A stretch of DNA of 64,000 nucleotides from Sunxiuqinia indica (GCF_009847015.1 NZ_WVEM01000001.1:1-64000), one strand, 5' to 3'. Positions 1 through 9,482 are shown, counted from the first letter of the stretch. Notes: generated from the letters alone by a model not told the origin. Program-made: numbers and translations.

Positions 1-93
1 CGATTTTTCAGGCTGTTCGCCATTAACCCGAACTCAATCAAAAATCATCAGCATGTCAAAGAACTATTGAATTTCGGCACAATGGCCGCTTGA
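1..93 (+). CDS. 3' end of an unidentified gene (partial)
   Basis: An open frame enters at the window edge and ends at a TGA at 91-93, giving the last 30 residues of a protein ending in FGTMAA. A good intrinsic terminator follows, which supports this being a real gene end. Too little is visible to name a family. Confidence 0.5.
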   Translation, partial: RFFRLFAINPNSIKNHQHVKELLNFGTMAA

Positions 94-135
94 TTATTTA
101 TATTTTTTGAACAAACTATTGAATTAGATAAGTCA

Positions 136-168
136 AACCTCTGTGATTAATTTGCAGAGGTTTTTTTT
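136..168 (+). terminator. Intrinsic terminator of the partial upstream gene
   Basis: The stem AACCTCTG / CAGAGGTT closes an 11-nt loop and is followed by a run of eight T residues. It sits about 45 bp after the stop codon at 93 and before the thioesterase gene. Confidence 0.75.
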
Positions 169-219
169 GTTAAATTCGTGTTCGTTTGGGAGTGAATTTA
201 TCCTTTAAAATTGTCGATT

Positions 220-699
220 ATGAAAAAGATACTCAATGTTCATCGGAATAACAACCCTGAAAAATACCAATGTATTGGCTGTTCACCACATAACCCAATT
301 GGAATTAAATTAGAATTTTGGGATGATGGCGAAAACGTTATTGCGAACTGGAGTCCGCGTCCTGAATTTATGGGCTGGGAGAATGTATTACACGGCGGAA
401 TTCAGGCTACTTTGCTTGATGAAATTTCAGCTTGGGTTGTTTATACAAAGTGTAAAACGGCAGGAGTTACCGCTGAGATGCAGGTAAAGTACAAAAAACC
501 GGTTTATACCAATCAAGGCGAATTAACAATAAAAGGAAAGTTAGTTGAGATGAATAAGAGATTAGCAATTATACATGCTGAGATCCTGGATCAGAATAGC
601 CTGCTTTGTGCTGAAGCTGATGTTAAGTATTTCATTTTTCCGGAAGAAATTGCCCGTGAAAAATTTCACTACCCCGGAATCGAAGCTTTCTACGAATAA
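220..699 (+). CDS. PaaI-family hotdog thioesterase
   Basis: A protein of 159 residues with the hotdog-fold thioesterase pattern: a conserved HGG motif within VLHGGIQATLLDE in the first half, where the Asp/Glu-bearing helix follows the HGG, then a beta-rich second half. Family members hydrolyse acyl-CoA or aryl-CoA thioesters in the cytoplasm; the substrate cannot be read from the sequence. The frame could begin at a TTG at 211, but the ATG at 220 gives a normal start (MKKILNVHRN) and is preferred. Its neighbours give no pathway context. The gene stands alone after a terminator and converges on a small minus-strand gene. Confidence 0.8.
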   Translation: MKKILNVHRNNNPEKYQCIGCSPHNPIGIKLEFWDDGENVIANWSPRPEFMGWENVLHGGIQATLLDEISAWVVYTKCKTAGVTAEMQVKYKKPVYTNQGELTIKGKLVEMNKRLAIIHAEILDQNSLLCAEADVKYFIFPEEIAREKFHYPGIEAFYE

Positions 700-712
700 T
701 CGTTTTGATTAA

Positions 713-985
713 TTATGCTTCGGCTGGAATATTGAGATTGTTTTTCATCGGTCCCCAAGGTGCTGTAATTTCTGTTGATCCATAGCTACTGATACTATCT
801 TCTTTGTCTTGTTTAATCGTCGGAAGCTGCTCATCACTGTGCTTAATCTCGGGAGTCGGTGTTATTTCAGCAGGAGCAGTAATCGAAACGCTATCCGGAA
901 TAAGCGGCTGATTAATTTTCACCTCATGGGTTAGTTTTAAACCTAGTAAATAAAAGACTGATGATGCAAGAATAATTAATTTCAT
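713..985 (-). CDS. Small hypothetical exported protein
   Basis: A 90-residue protein with an N-terminal hydrophobic segment (about residues 2-16) that could be a signal peptide or membrane anchor. A low-complexity part rich in Pro, Thr, Ile and Glu follows (about 28-65). There is no recognised domain and no cysteine suggesting a lipoprotein. It is convergent with the thioesterase, with only 13 bp between stop codons. It could be a real small envelope protein or a chance frame; the sensible signal-like start favours a real gene. Confidence 0.45.
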   Translation of the reverse strand: MKLIILASSVFYLLGLKLTHEVKINQPLIPDSVSITAPAEITPTPEIKHSDEQLPTIKQDKEDSISSYGSTEITAPWGPMKNNLNIPAEA

Positions 986-1202
986 GTGTTTCTATTTTTC
1001 AATTTAAGTTCGTGCAATTTCGATACTTAATACTGTCAAAATTACCCTTTTTTACTTCATGTATCCGAAAAATATCGATGAACGACCGATATTTTTCTTT
1101 AAAAAATGTTAATAGAGCTTTTAATCGTCTATTTCAATTTCAGAAATTGGTCGATCAAGTCTTCGAATAATTACACGTTGAGGTGGTAATTATCAAGTAT
1201 TT

Positions 1203-2228
1203 TCAGGCAAGTAACTGATTTTCATCAGGCGAATTGAGGTCGTGCTCAGGATAAACAATTCCGCAATCGGCTCTCACGCGATCTAAAATTTCGATTAAAT
1301 CAAGCGATTTTTGGAGAGACATTAAATTGCTTTCGGTTTTACCTTCATCCAAGCATTGCATAACATGTTGTGCCTCGAATTGGTAGCCAGTACCGTTAGT
1401 TTGTTCAACCGGAATGTTTAGTTCTTCGTTCATTCCCTCTTCCCAAATGGTCAGCGTAGTAGGCGTAAACCAGCGTTTGTTTAAGCGTAGGTAACCTTTT
1501 TCGAACCAAAACTCAGTTTGGGTAGATGAGTAAGCTGCAAACGACGCACTTAAGGATGCCATGGCACCATTTGAATAACTGAAGCTCATCAAAATACTCT
1601 CGTCGCAATTGGTAAAACCACATTGGACAAGCGTTTTTATTTGAGAGGGTTTGCCTAAAGCCAGAAGTGAAGCAAATACCGGATAGATACCAATATCAAG
1701 CAAAGCACCACCTCCGAGTTCTGGATTATACAAACGTTGTGCTGCATCTTTTGGGGAATTAAAAGCGAAATCGGAACGAACGATCTTTAGTTGGCCTAAT
1801 CGTTTTGATTCAATGATTTCCATGGCCTTAATAAAGCTGGGTTGAAACCGAGTCCAAAAGGCTTCCATTAAAAAGGTGTTATTGGCTTTTGCACAAGCAA
1901 TCATTTCTTTTACTTCTGTTGTGTTTATTGCAAATGCTTTTTCGCACAGGGTAGCCTTTTTATGCTGAAGAGAAAGTAGCGCGTGTTGACGGTGATGAGA
2001 GTGCGGCGTGGCAATATAAACGATATCAACTTTTGGGTCATTTACCAACTCTTCGTAACTCCCGTAAGCTTTTTCAAAATTAAATTTGGAGGCAAAAAGC
2101 TGCGATCGTTCTATGTTTCTCGAAGCGGCAGCATAGAGATTAGCTTGAGGGAGGAGTATTAAATCAGCAGCAAATTTGGATGCTATTTTCCCACAGCCTA
2201 AAATTGCCCAGTTGTATCTTTTTGTCAT
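1203..2228 (-). CDS. Gfo/Idh/MocA-family NAD(P)-dependent oxidoreductase
   Basis: 341 residues, normal for the family. The N-terminal Rossmann fold shows the dinucleotide loop GCGKIAS at about 11-17 after a hydrophobic strand. The family's EKP signature appears as EKA at 96-98 (Lys kept, Pro replaced by Ala). The C-terminal half is the GFO_IDH_MocA beta-sheet domain with GGGALLDIGIYP. Members oxidise or reduce hydroxyls on sugars, inositols or related compounds; the substrate is unknown. It is transcribed alone and diverges from the ECF sigma gene, with about 240 bp between them that must hold both promoters. Confidence 0.88.
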   Translation of the reverse strand: MTKRYNWAILGCGKIASKFAADLILLPQANLYAAASRNIERSQLFASKFNFEKAYGSYEELVNDPKVDIVYIATPHSHHRQHALLSLQHKKATLCEKAFAINTTEVKEMIACAKANNTFLMEAFWTRFQPSFIKAMEIIESKRLGQLKIVRSDFAFNSPKDAAQRLYNPELGGGALLDIGIYPVFASLLALGKPSQIKTLVQCGFTNCDESILMSFSYSNGAMASLSASFAAYSSTQTEFWFEKGYLRLNKRWFTPTTLTIWEEGMNEELNIPVEQTNGTGYQFEAQHVMQCLDEGKTESNLMSLQKSLDLIEILDRVRADCGIVYPEHDLNSPDENQLLA

Positions 2229-2467
2229 GCTTGCGATCTAAGTAGTGCGAATAATTTAATGTCATGTTTCGAGTCTTTAACAATTAGTGATAGAAGCGAA
2301 ACCGAAAATATCAAATAGGTCCGTGACCTTAGATGGTTTTGATCGGGGAAAGATACAAAATATTGAATGAATAATTTTTCATCGAATGCCTCGTATTCAT
2401 ACAAAGAATAATTCTTGGTGCAAGTTTTTTCATTAACTTGTGTCAAGTAGGTAGTTTAAAATTGCCG

Positions 2468-3046
2468 ATGGACGAAGAACAGTTAATTCAAGCAATACAG
2501 ACGGGCGATGAGAGAGCTTTTAAAGAACTGGTAGAAAAATACCAGTTGTTGGTCGTGAACACATGCAAAAGCTTTGTACATAATATGCACGATGCCGAAG
2601 ATATTAGTCAGGACGTGTTTATTGAGGTATTTAATTCTGCGCACAAATTTCGAGGAGAGTCGAAGCTATCAACCTGGATTTACCGGATTACTGTTAATAA
2701 ATCATTGAACTTTATCCGCGATCATAAAAAGCAATCACTCTTTCAATCTATTGGGAATACCTTGTTTGGAACGAGTCAATCGTTGGATGTGAGATTAAAC
2801 AGCTATGCCGACCGACCAGATTTTCAGGCTGAAAACAATGAGCGAAAAGCGAACTTATATCAAGCGATTGATGCACTCCCGGAACGGCAGCGGATTGCCT
2901 TTAACTTAAATAAGTTTGAAGATTTGTCGTATCGGGAAATAGCCGATGTAATGCAATTGTCGGTATCTTCGGTGGAGTCACTAATGCATCGGGCAAAACT
3001 GAATTTACAGAAGTCGTTGTATGCGTGTTATAAAAATGAAAATTGA
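2468..3046 (+). CDS. ECF-type RNA polymerase sigma factor
   Basis: A sigma-70 family factor of 192 residues with region 2 (AEDISQDVFIEVF, then WIYRITVNKSLNFIRDH) and region 4 (LPERQRIAFNLNKFEDLSYREIADVMQLSVSSVESLMHRA, quoted in part). The open frame extends upstream to a TTG at 2438, but the ATG at 2468 gives the usual ECF start MDEEQLIQAIQTGDERAF. It is followed by a zinc-finger anti-sigma and a periplasmic sensor-like protein, forming a three-gene signalling cassette. Region 1 is absent, as in all ECF factors. Regulation is probably by sequestration on the neighbouring anti-sigma. Confidence 0.9.
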   Translation: MDEEQLIQAIQTGDERAFKELVEKYQLLVVNTCKSFVHNMHDAEDISQDVFIEVFNSAHKFRGESKLSTWIYRITVNKSLNFIRDHKKQSLFQSIGNTLFGTSQSLDVRLNSYADRPDFQAENNERKANLYQAIDALPERQRIAFNLNKFEDLSYREIADVMQLSVSSVESLMHRAKLNLQKSLYACYKNEN

Positions 3047-3094
3047 ATGCAAGTTTTTAACTTGCTTGGTGTCATATTATTAAATGTTTAGACT

Positions 3095-3517
3095 ATGAAG
3101 CATCAGCAAATCAGGGATAAGCTAATTTTTTTTCGGGAACAGTCGTTGCCGGAAAATGAAACGAGAATCATTCAGGAGCATCTTGTTCACTGTAAAGAGT
3201 GTAGCCTGTTTCTTGATCGATTGAATGAAGATTTTGCTACTATTCAGTCTGAAAAGCTTGTTTCAGCCGATCCCTTCTATTATACCAGATTAAAAGCGAA
3301 AATGGAGCAGCATGAACAGTTGGGAGTCACGTCCAGATCATGGGCGCAAGTTGTTGTATTTTCTGTGCTATTGATCTTTGCAATAAGTGGTGGGATCATG
3401 CTTGGCAAGAATTTCTCAACTTTAGATTATCAGAACGAAACAGTAACCTCGGAATTGTTGCTTTTTGATGGCGTGAAGCAGGAACCAATTGAACAATTTT
3501 TATTGACTGAAGAATGA
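3095..3517 (+). CDS. Membrane anti-sigma factor with zinc-finger-like HxxxCxxC motif
   Basis: 140 residues. The zf-HC2 signature is H29-x3-C33-x2-C36 within EHLVHCKEC, which marks the anti-sigma domain that binds the ECF factor in the cytoplasm. A single membrane helix spans about 84-103, leaving a short periplasmic tail. The stop overlaps the start of the next gene by 4 bp, indicating translational coupling to the putative periplasmic sensor. It should tether the sigma factor encoded 49 bp upstream until a signal releases it. Confidence 0.85.
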   Translation: MKHQQIRDKLIFFREQSLPENETRIIQEHLVHCKECSLFLDRLNEDFATIQSEKLVSADPFYYTRLKAKMEQHEQLGVTSRSWAQVVVFSVLLIFAISGGIMLGKNFSTLDYQNETVTSELLLFDGVKQEPIEQFLLTEE

Positions 3518-4032
3518 TGATTGCGAAAACAAAAATATTAGCCTGGCTGGTGGTGATTCTGTTAGCTACCAATGTCTCAACAATCTTGTCGTTTGCTTAC
3601 CACAGATATACTGAGCTAAAACAAGAGTCAAATGAAGAAATGACGCAAATCCCCGGAGAACAACGTACGCGCTATTTTAAAAAACAACTTGGATTGTCCC
3701 CTGGTCAGGTTGATCTTTTCAGAGAGGTTAACCGAAGCTATAATCAGCAGGCCCGAGGGATTACTCATGAACTGGAATTCCTCAGAGCAAGCCTTGTTGA
3801 CGAAATGATACGTGATACTCCTGATCAAAGTCGTTTAAAGGAATTGTCTGTGCAAATTGGGGAGCAGCATGCCCAGTTAAAAACAATAACTTACTCGTTT
3901 TACCTTAGTTTAAAGAAGCTTTGTAATGACGAGCAAAAAGAACAGTTAGCTCATATTTTTAGATCGCTGGTATCGGCAGATCAAAATATTCAACTCCCTC
4001 AGCGAAACCGAGGAAAACATAAAGGACAATAG
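3514..4032 (+). CDS. Periplasmic heavy-metal sensor/Spy-CpxP-like protein
   Basis: 172 residues with an N-terminal membrane anchor (about 8-28) and a periplasmic helical domain. LGLSPGQVDLFREVNRSY resembles the LTxxQ-type helix of the Spy/CpxP/CnrX (metal-resist) group, and a second helix ends in LCNDEQKEQLAHIF. Position and fold match CnrX-like sensors that sit beside an anti-sigma (CnrY) and an ECF sigma (CnrH) in metal-responsive systems, but no clear metal ligands can be identified. It overlaps the anti-sigma stop by 4 bp and is followed by a terminator. Confidence 0.75.
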   Translation: MMIAKTKILAWLVVILLATNVSTILSFAYHRYTELKQESNEEMTQIPGEQRTRYFKKQLGLSPGQVDLFREVNRSYNQQARGITHELEFLRASLVDEMIRDTPDQSRLKELSVQIGEQHAQLKTITYSFYLSLKKLCNDEQKEQLAHIFRSLVSADQNIQLPQRNRGKHKGQ

Positions 4033-4058
4033 AAATTGCTTGGCTTTCCCATTAAGCG

Positions 4059-4087
4059 GCTTCACAGTTTTTGTGAAGCTTTTTTTT
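4059..4087 (+). terminator. Terminator of the sigma/anti-sigma/sensor operon
   Basis: An inverted repeat (GCTTCACA / TGTGAAGC with a short T-rich loop) is followed by a run of about eight T residues, 27 bp after the sensor gene stop. Confidence 0.8.
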
Positions 4088-4221
4088 GAAAATAAATGAA
4101 ATGAAGCGCAAGTATTTTCAGGAAGGTGTGTCTTATTAATAAATATTCAATTAAACATTTGCTTGTAACGTTTTTCAGGGAAAGCCTGTGGAAATAATTA
4201 ATGATTTTAAAAATTAAAGAG

Positions 4222-4710
4222 ATGAAAATTAAAGTAATGATTTTAAGTGTGCTGCTTGTACTCGCACTTTCAGTAGTTGGAATTAGTCAACCTAAGTCGT
4301 CGGGATCGCTCCCATGTATCAATGAAATTTCTAATTTGAGTGACAAGCAGAAAAGCCAGATTACGGAATTGGAAAAAACTCACCAGACGGAGATGAATAC
4401 CTTTCGAGCAGAACGCAGAGCAACAACTGACTCGGATAAGAAAGATCAGGTTTACAATAAGATGCAGCAAGCAAAGAGCAATCATCGTAGCCAGGTTTTA
4501 CAAATTCTGAATGAGGACCAAAAGAAAGAATACCTGGCTATTCAGAAATCGGGCAGAGGGCAATTTAGAAATAATTCGGGAAGACAATGTGGTGTCCCCA
4601 ATGGCAAAGGTTTAGGTCAGGGACGTGGGAGAAAAGGGTCGGGGAACTGCAATGGCAATTTTCTTGGCAATAGAGGACAGGGACGAAATAGAGTGAATAA
4701 TAATAGATAA
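4222..4710 (+). CDS. Spy-like periplasmic protein with Gly/Arg/Asn-rich tail
   Basis: About 162 residues from the ATG at 4222, which gives a clean signal peptide (MKIKVMILSVLLVLALSVVG); the in-frame ATG at 4201 only adds charged residues. The mature part has two LTxxQ-like helices (NLSDKQKSQITELEK and LNEDQKKEYLAIQ), as in Spy/CpxP chaperones. The last 45 residues or so are rich in Gly, Arg and Asn with two Cys. It lies between the metal-sensor-like cassette and a DUF2202 lipoprotein and may be a target of the sigma factor. The tail may bind nucleic acid, polysaccharide or metal; this cannot be decided here. Confidence 0.65.
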   Translation: MKIKVMILSVLLVLALSVVGISQPKSSGSLPCINEISNLSDKQKSQITELEKTHQTEMNTFRAERRATTDSDKKDQVYNKMQQAKSNHRSQVLQILNEDQKKEYLAIQKSGRGQFRNNSGRQCGVPNGKGLGQGRGRKGSGNCNGNFLGNRGQGRNRVNNNR

Positions 4711-4726
4711 AATAGAGGAGACTATA

Positions 4727-5539
4727 ATGAAAAAATTAGCTCATATCTTTTTATTAGTTGGTATTGTATTGACAGCTTGCGAACAGCACGAAATGAGCGG
4801 AGCTGAACTATCAGAGCTTTCTTTACTTTCAGTAGGGCTTGATGGGAACACTGATTTATTAATTCATAGTTTGAAGTCAGCTTTGGTTGTTGAACCAACT
4901 GAATTAACTGATGCTGAAATCGAAGGTCTCAGATGGATGCGGGAAGAAGAAAAGCTCGCTGGTGATCTTTATGCATTATTCAATGCGGAGTATGCTATGC
5001 GGATTTTTGCTAATATTTCGCGCAGTGAGAATACCCATACCAATGCGGTGATTTATTTGCTTGAGCAATTCGAAATTGAAGACCCCGCAGTTGATGCTTC
5101 GGGGGTATTTGCGAATGAAACCTTACAAGGGATATATAGTGACCTGAAAGCGGCAGGCGAAGTTTCGCTGTTGGAAGCACTTAAGGTTGGAGCGTACGTT
5201 GAGGAGCTGGATATTTTGGACTTAGAACAGCGTTTGGAAGACACTTGTAACGAAGATATCGAGCTAGTGTACGAAAACTTACTACGTGGTTCGCGCAATC
5301 ATCTGCGTGCATTTACTCGTGTGTTGGCTCAAAACGGGTTTGATTATGAGCCAACATTATTAAGTGACGAATATTATACGGAAACGATAGCTGCAGAAAT
5401 GGAGCGAGGTCGTGGAGCTGGAAACTGCGCGCTTGGTTACGGCTACGCCAATCGTAAAAATGGCAATGGTGGTTTGAGTGGTGGATCCAGCTCATCTGTT
5501 TGTGATCGTATTCCAGCTTCAGGCGGGACGGGGCAATAG
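4727..5539 (+). CDS. DUF2202 ferritin-like lipoprotein
   Basis: 270 residues with a lipoprotein signal (LTAC, acylated Cys18). The DUF2202 ferritin-like four-helix domain occupies about 60-215, with the family signature GLRWMREEEKLAGDLY, then SENTHTNAV and a C-terminal helix with SRNHLRAF. The Glu/His pattern resembles di-iron ferritin-like proteins, though metal binding in this family is not established. The tail is Gly/Ser-rich. It begins 16 bp after the Spy-like gene, so the two are probably co-transcribed. Both may be part of the envelope metal or redox stress response suggested by the upstream cassette (inference). Confidence 0.82.
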   Translation: MKKLAHIFLLVGIVLTACEQHEMSGAELSELSLLSVGLDGNTDLLIHSLKSALVVEPTELTDAEIEGLRWMREEEKLAGDLYALFNAEYAMRIFANISRSENTHTNAVIYLLEQFEIEDPAVDASGVFANETLQGIYSDLKAAGEVSLLEALKVGAYVEELDILDLEQRLEDTCNEDIELVYENLLRGSRNHLRAFTRVLAQNGFDYEPTLLSDEYYTETIAAEMERGRGAGNCALGYGYANRKNGNGGLSGGSSSSVCDRIPASGGTGQ

Positions 5540-5591
5540 AATCGCTATAGGAATCGAAAAAGAGGGAACTAGTAATTTTTGATGAAAAGTC

Positions 5592-5626
5592 AAAGGGGAA
5601 ACAATTGAATATTGTTTCCCCTTTTT
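5592..5626. terminator. Bidirectional terminator
   Basis: A near-perfect stem (AAAGGGGAAACAAT / ATTGTTTCCCCTTT) with a 5-nt loop has T-rich sequence on both strands. It separates the convergent DUF2202 gene and the minus-strand hypothetical gene. Confidence 0.85.
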
Positions 5627-5635
5627 AATTTACTT

Positions 5636-6202
5636 TTATTCTATGAGTCTTTTCAGCTCCAGGCTGAAGTAATAAAGTTCCTTTTTATAGAATTGAAAGT
5701 AGCTGGTGAGCACATCAATTTTTTCAAGGATAAAATCATTCAATTCTTCATCATTAGAGATCGCTGACAGTCTATCCAGAAATTCCCAACGATGATTCTC
5801 AAACCAACTTTCGTTTCGTAATTTTCGTCTACCACCATAATTACTGTAATAATAGACATACACATCCGTAGCGTGTTCTTTTGTCGGTTCCTCTAATAAC
5901 CGCTTTAAACCACCGCTTAACGATCTCATTAAGAGCCAGTAGCGATTAAATTCCTCGCTATATTCGCAGAGGTATTTCAGATTTTTAACCTTAATATAGA
6001 ATTCGTGGACTTCGTGCTTAATTAAGTTGGTTTCAAGCTCATCAATTATTTCAGGTGTATGGGTAATAAATTCTTTAACAAATTCATTTTCACTCTGCGG
6101 GTACGATGTATCATTACTTACCCGGTGTTCATTGTTAAAGTATTTATAAAACCTCTGAGCTGGAGTCATATTTTCTTGTATTGAGTAGCTAATTTCAGAC
6201 AT
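5636..6202 (-). CDS. Hypothetical protein, all-helical
   Basis: A 188-residue cytoplasmic protein without signal peptide or membrane segment. It is rich in Glu, Lys, Tyr and Phe and appears mostly helical, with a Tyr-rich patch (VYVYYYSNYGG) near the middle. I do not recognise the family. It stands alone between the bidirectional terminator and a 309-bp gap before the cysN operon end. The coding pattern and ATG start look normal. Confidence 0.6.
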   Translation of the reverse strand: MSEISYSIQENMTPAQRFYKYFNNEHRVSNDTSYPQSENEFVKEFITHTPEIIDELETNLIKHEVHEFYIKVKNLKYLCEYSEEFNRYWLLMRSLSGGLKRLLEEPTKEHATDVYVYYYSNYGGRRKLRNESWFENHRWEFLDRLSAISNDEELNDFILEKIDVLTSYFQFYKKELYYFSLELKRLIE

Positions 6203-6451
6203 TTTGAGCTAATTGTCAATGGGTTATCGGGACGAGTTATTAAACCCTCACTTTTGGTTATCAAGACAGGTTGTACACTGACCGAAATCGATAACTAGTT
6301 AACGAGAAAAGGTATGATTTATTTCCTAATAACGACTGCGAGCGTTTAACCTGCTCAAATACATGCGGTTGGAAAAATCAGCACATTGTGGAATGCTAGT
6401 GGGTTTCAATTTTGTATAAGACTGGCTGATTATTAGTTGTTTGAAATGAGA

Positions 6452-6481
6452 AAAGGCAGAGAACTAATAATCTCTGCCTTT
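6452..6481 (-). terminator. Terminator of the sulfate activation operon
   Basis: The stem AAAGGCAGAGA / TCTCTGCCTTT with a short loop is followed on the minus strand by a T-rich tract, 31 bp past the cysN stop. The rest of the 6203-6511 gap shows no further gene or clear promoter. Confidence 0.75.
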
Positions 6482-6511
6482 CAATATTTAATCGTAGCCT
6501 GTGTACTTTCT

Positions 6512-8425
6512 TTATTGTAGAGGGAAAATTTTCTTTTCCCGGATGTATTCGATCACCTTTTCAGGGTTATTCCCATTTTGAGTAGGATCAAGATTTAGTG
6601 CTGCATTTACCGGAGCTTCAAAAGGAATGTCAACTCCTGGAACATACTGGATTGTTTCATCTTCATACAAATCAGGCTTATTCTTTTTACAAAACTCAAG
6701 CGACGCATCCATATGAAATAGGTGGAATTGATTTTCACCGATTATTTCACCTACTTGTGTTCGTATCGATTCGTCGGGAGAAATGAACGAGCATATTGTG
6801 ATAATACCCTGGTCGTTTAATAATCGACAAACTTCTGCTACCCGACGCAAGTGTTCAGCCCGGTCGGTTGGTGAGTAATCCAGTTCTTTTGACAGGCCGG
6901 AGCGAACCGAACTTCCATCAAGTAATACAACTGTTGCACCCATGTCAAATAGTTGCTTTTCAAGGCTGAAAGCAAATTCGTTTTTGCCCGATCCATGTAG
7001 GCCGGTTACCCAAAGAGTAGCTCCTTTTTGGTTGTATCGTTTCTGATATTCTTTTTGTGCAATTAATCCTTCTCCTTTTCGGATTTGATCGCGGTGTTTG
7101 TCACTAATTTTCGAGGGTAAATCATCCGGGCTTAATTTGTCGATGATCATTCCAACTGCAACCGTATTGTTGGTTACCGGGTGAATTAAAACAAATGCTC
7201 CAGTATTTTTATTCTTTTTATAAGGGTCGAAAAATAGTGGTTTGTTGGTTGTTAAAACTGCCCGCCCGATCTCATTCAGCTTCAAGTGATCAATTTCTGA
7301 TTTTTGAAGGTTGTTGACATCAACTTTATATTTGACCTGATCGATACGCGCTTTTGTATTGTTGTTGGCATGCTTAATGAAAAACTGTGTGGTCGGATCC
7401 ATTGGCGTTTCATCCATCCAAACCAGCATCGTTTCAAAATGGCGCTCAATTCGCGGTAAATTATCAGGGTGCACCAACATATCTCCCCGGGAAATGTCAA
7501 TTTCATCTTCGAGTGTAACCGTAACAGCTTGTGGCGGAAATGCTTCCTCCAACTCACCATCATATGTAATAATGCTTTTTACCTTTGACTTTTTACGTGA
7601 AGGAAGCACCATCACTTCTTCACCTTTGCGAATTACTCCTGATGAAATTCTCGTCGAAAATCCACGGAAGTCGCGGTCGGGACGCAGCACATATTGTACA
7701 GGGTAACGCAGGTCGTCAAAATTACGATCGGAACTGATGTGTACCGATTCTAAAAAGTCGAGCATTGACTTTCCTTTGTACCATTCCATTTTGTCGGTTT
7801 TGTCGACAACATTATCTCCTTTTAAAGCTGAAATAGGAATGTAGTTAATATCCGGAATGTCCAACTGTGTCACAAAATCTTTATAGTCCGAGCAAATATC
7901 ATCAAATATCTTCTGATCAAAATTAACCAGGTCCATTTTATTGACAGCCAACACAACGTGCTTAATTCCCAGTAATGAAACTAAAAACGTATGGCGACGT
8001 GTTTGAGTAATTACTCCCTTTGTTGCATCGATTAAAATGATTGCCAGGTTTGCAGTTGATGCTCCGGTTACCATGTTGCGCGTATACTGCTCATGCCCCG
8101 GGGTATCGGCAATAATAAATTTTCGCCGATTGGTTGAAAAGTAGCGATAAGCAACGTCGATGGTAATTCCCTGTTCTCGTTCGGCTTTTAGCCCGTCAAG
8201 TAGCAGGGCGTAGTCAATATCCTCACCGGCATGTCCCACTCGTTTGCTGTCACGCTGCAAAGCTGCCAATTGGTCTTCGTAAAGTCGTTTGCTGTCAAAA
8301 AGAAGTCGCCCGATTAAAGTCGATTTTCCATCATCTACTGATCCGGCTGTTAGCAAGCGGAGTAAATCCTTTTTTTCGTCCTGATCAAGAAATGCCTTTA
8401 TATCCATGTGTCGTGTAATCTTCAA
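6512..8425 (-). CDS. cysN: Sulfate adenylyltransferase large subunit fused to a CysC-like domain
   Basis: 637 residues. The N-terminal part is a translation-factor-like GTPase: P-loop GSVDDGKST at 28-36, DTPGH at 107-111 and NKMD at 162-165, followed by two beta-barrel domains. With CysD it forms ATP sulfurylase, which makes adenosine 5'-phosphosulfate using GTP hydrolysis. The C-terminal part (about 460-637) is homologous to APS kinase, but its P-loop reads GLHGSGKN (475-482), with Asn at the usual Ser/Thr position, and the DGDNVRHGL segment is DGSSVRSGL. Kinase activity is therefore uncertain. It lies 35 bp after cysD in the same operon. Confidence 0.92.
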   Translation of the reverse strand: MKITRHMDIKAFLDQDEKKDLLRLLTAGSVDDGKSTLIGRLLFDSKRLYEDQLAALQRDSKRVGHAGEDIDYALLLDGLKAEREQGITIDVAYRYFSTNRRKFIIADTPGHEQYTRNMVTGASTANLAIILIDATKGVITQTRRHTFLVSLLGIKHVVLAVNKMDLVNFDQKIFDDICSDYKDFVTQLDIPDINYIPISALKGDNVVDKTDKMEWYKGKSMLDFLESVHISSDRNFDDLRYPVQYVLRPDRDFRGFSTRISSGVIRKGEEVMVLPSRKKSKVKSIITYDGELEEAFPPQAVTVTLEDEIDISRGDMLVHPDNLPRIERHFETMLVWMDETPMDPTTQFFIKHANNNTKARIDQVKYKVDVNNLQKSEIDHLKLNEIGRAVLTTNKPLFFDPYKKNKNTGAFVLIHPVTNNTVAVGMIIDKLSPDDLPSKISDKHRDQIRKGEGLIAQKEYQKRYNQKGATLWVTGLHGSGKNEFAFSLEKQLFDMGATVVLLDGSSVRSGLSKELDYSPTDRAEHLRRVAEVCRLLNDQGIITICSFISPDESIRTQVGEIIGENQFHLFHMDASLEFCKKNKPDLYEDETIQYVPGVDIPFEAPVNAALNLDPTQNGNNPEKVIEYIREKKIFPLQ

Positions 8426-8460
8426 TTAATAATTCAAAGTCGAATGTTGATTGTGGTGGT

Positions 8461-9369
8461 TTAGAAATAGCCTTCGCGTTTTTTCTGTTCCATACTTCCT
8501 TCCTGGTCAAAGTCAATAACCCGGGTTGTACGTTCCGAAACAGTCACAGTCATCATTTCTTCAACAATTTTTTCAATGTTGTCTGCTTCCGATTCAACAG
8601 CTCCGGTAAGAGGGTAACAACCCAGCGTACGAAAACGTACTTCTTTCATTTCGGCCTTGTCTGCTAACTCTTTTGGCATGCGCTCATCATCTGCCATAAT
8701 CAGGTTGCCGTCAACTTCTACGATTGGGCGTTTTTTGGAATAATAAAGTGGAACGATTGGAATGTTTTCCAGTCTGATGTATTGCCATACGTCTAATTCG
8801 GTCCAGTTTGAAATGGGGAAAACCCTGATTGACTCGCCTTTGTGTACTTTGGCATTGTAGATATTCCAAAGCTCCGGACGTTGATTTTTAGGATCCCATT
8901 GGTGAAATTTATCACGAAAAGAGAAAATACGCTCTTTGGCTCTTGATTTTTCTTCATCACGACGAGCTCCTCCAAAAGCAGCATCGAACTTATACTTGGA
9001 CAAACCTTCGAGCAAAGCCTGCGTTTTCATGACGTCGGTGTGCACCTTACTTCCATGGGTAAATGGCCCAACACCACTTTCAAATCCTTCTTTGTTGTGA
9101 TGTACGATTAAGTCCCAACCATTTTCTTTGGCGTAATTATCGCGGAACTCAATCATCTCTTTGAATTTCCATTTCGAATCAATGTGCATCAATGGAAATG
9201 GAACTTTACCGGGGTAAAAGGCTTTTTCAGCCAAACGAACCATAACGGATGAGTCTTTCCCGATCGAATATAGCATAACGGGATTTTCAAACTCGGCTGC
9301 CACCTCACGGATAATGTGAATAGCTTCAGCTTCTAATTCACGTAAATGGGTCAGATTATATTTATTCAT
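8461..9369 (-). CDS. cysD: Sulfate adenylyltransferase small subunit CysD
   Basis: 302 residues, the normal length. The PP-loop motif SIGKDSS (35-41) is the ATP-pyrophosphatase signature of CysD. The C-terminal [14 protein letters not shown] and [20 protein letters not shown] segments are characteristic. It is the catalytic subunit that adenylylates sulfate, working with the GTPase CysN encoded 35 bp downstream. The SLC13-type permease upstream probably supplies the sulfate. Its own -7-like box lies at 9427-9434. Confidence 0.96.
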   Translation of the reverse strand: MNKYNLTHLRELEAEAIHIIREVAAEFENPVMLYSIGKDSSVMVRLAEKAFYPGKVPFPLMHIDSKWKFKEMIEFRDNYAKENGWDLIVHHNKEGFESGVGPFTHGSKVHTDVMKTQALLEGLSKYKFDAAFGGARRDEEKSRAKERIFSFRDKFHQWDPKNQRPELWNIYNAKVHKGESIRVFPISNWTELDVWQYIRLENIPIVPLYYSKKRPIVEVDGNLIMADDERMPKELADKAEMKEVRFRTLGCYPLTGAVESEADNIEKIVEEMMTVTVSERTTRVIDFDQEGSMEQKKREGYF

Positions 9370-9426
9370 GATATCAATTTTTCAAGCGCATTTGCACGAG
9401 CAAGACTGTAAAAAATAATTAGGGTG

Positions 9427-9434
9427 CAAAAATA
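9427..9434 (-). promoter_or_regulatory. -7 box upstream of cysD
   Basis: On the minus strand the sequence reads TATTTTTG, an exact match to the Bacteroidota -7 consensus TAnnTTTG, 58 bp before the cysD start. No clear TTTG was found at the expected -33 spacing, so this may be weak or activator-dependent. Confidence 0.5.
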
Positions 9435-9482
9435 AGGTATTCTGACCGAAGTTTAATGAGTATTAACTCTTATTGTCCTTAT

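Noticed and set aside
2225-2446. Minus-strand frame of 73 codons between the oxidoreductase and the sigma factor
   Set aside because: It overlaps the divergent promoter region, lacks any domain or sensible start, and its N-terminus runs into the upstream leader of the sigma gene.
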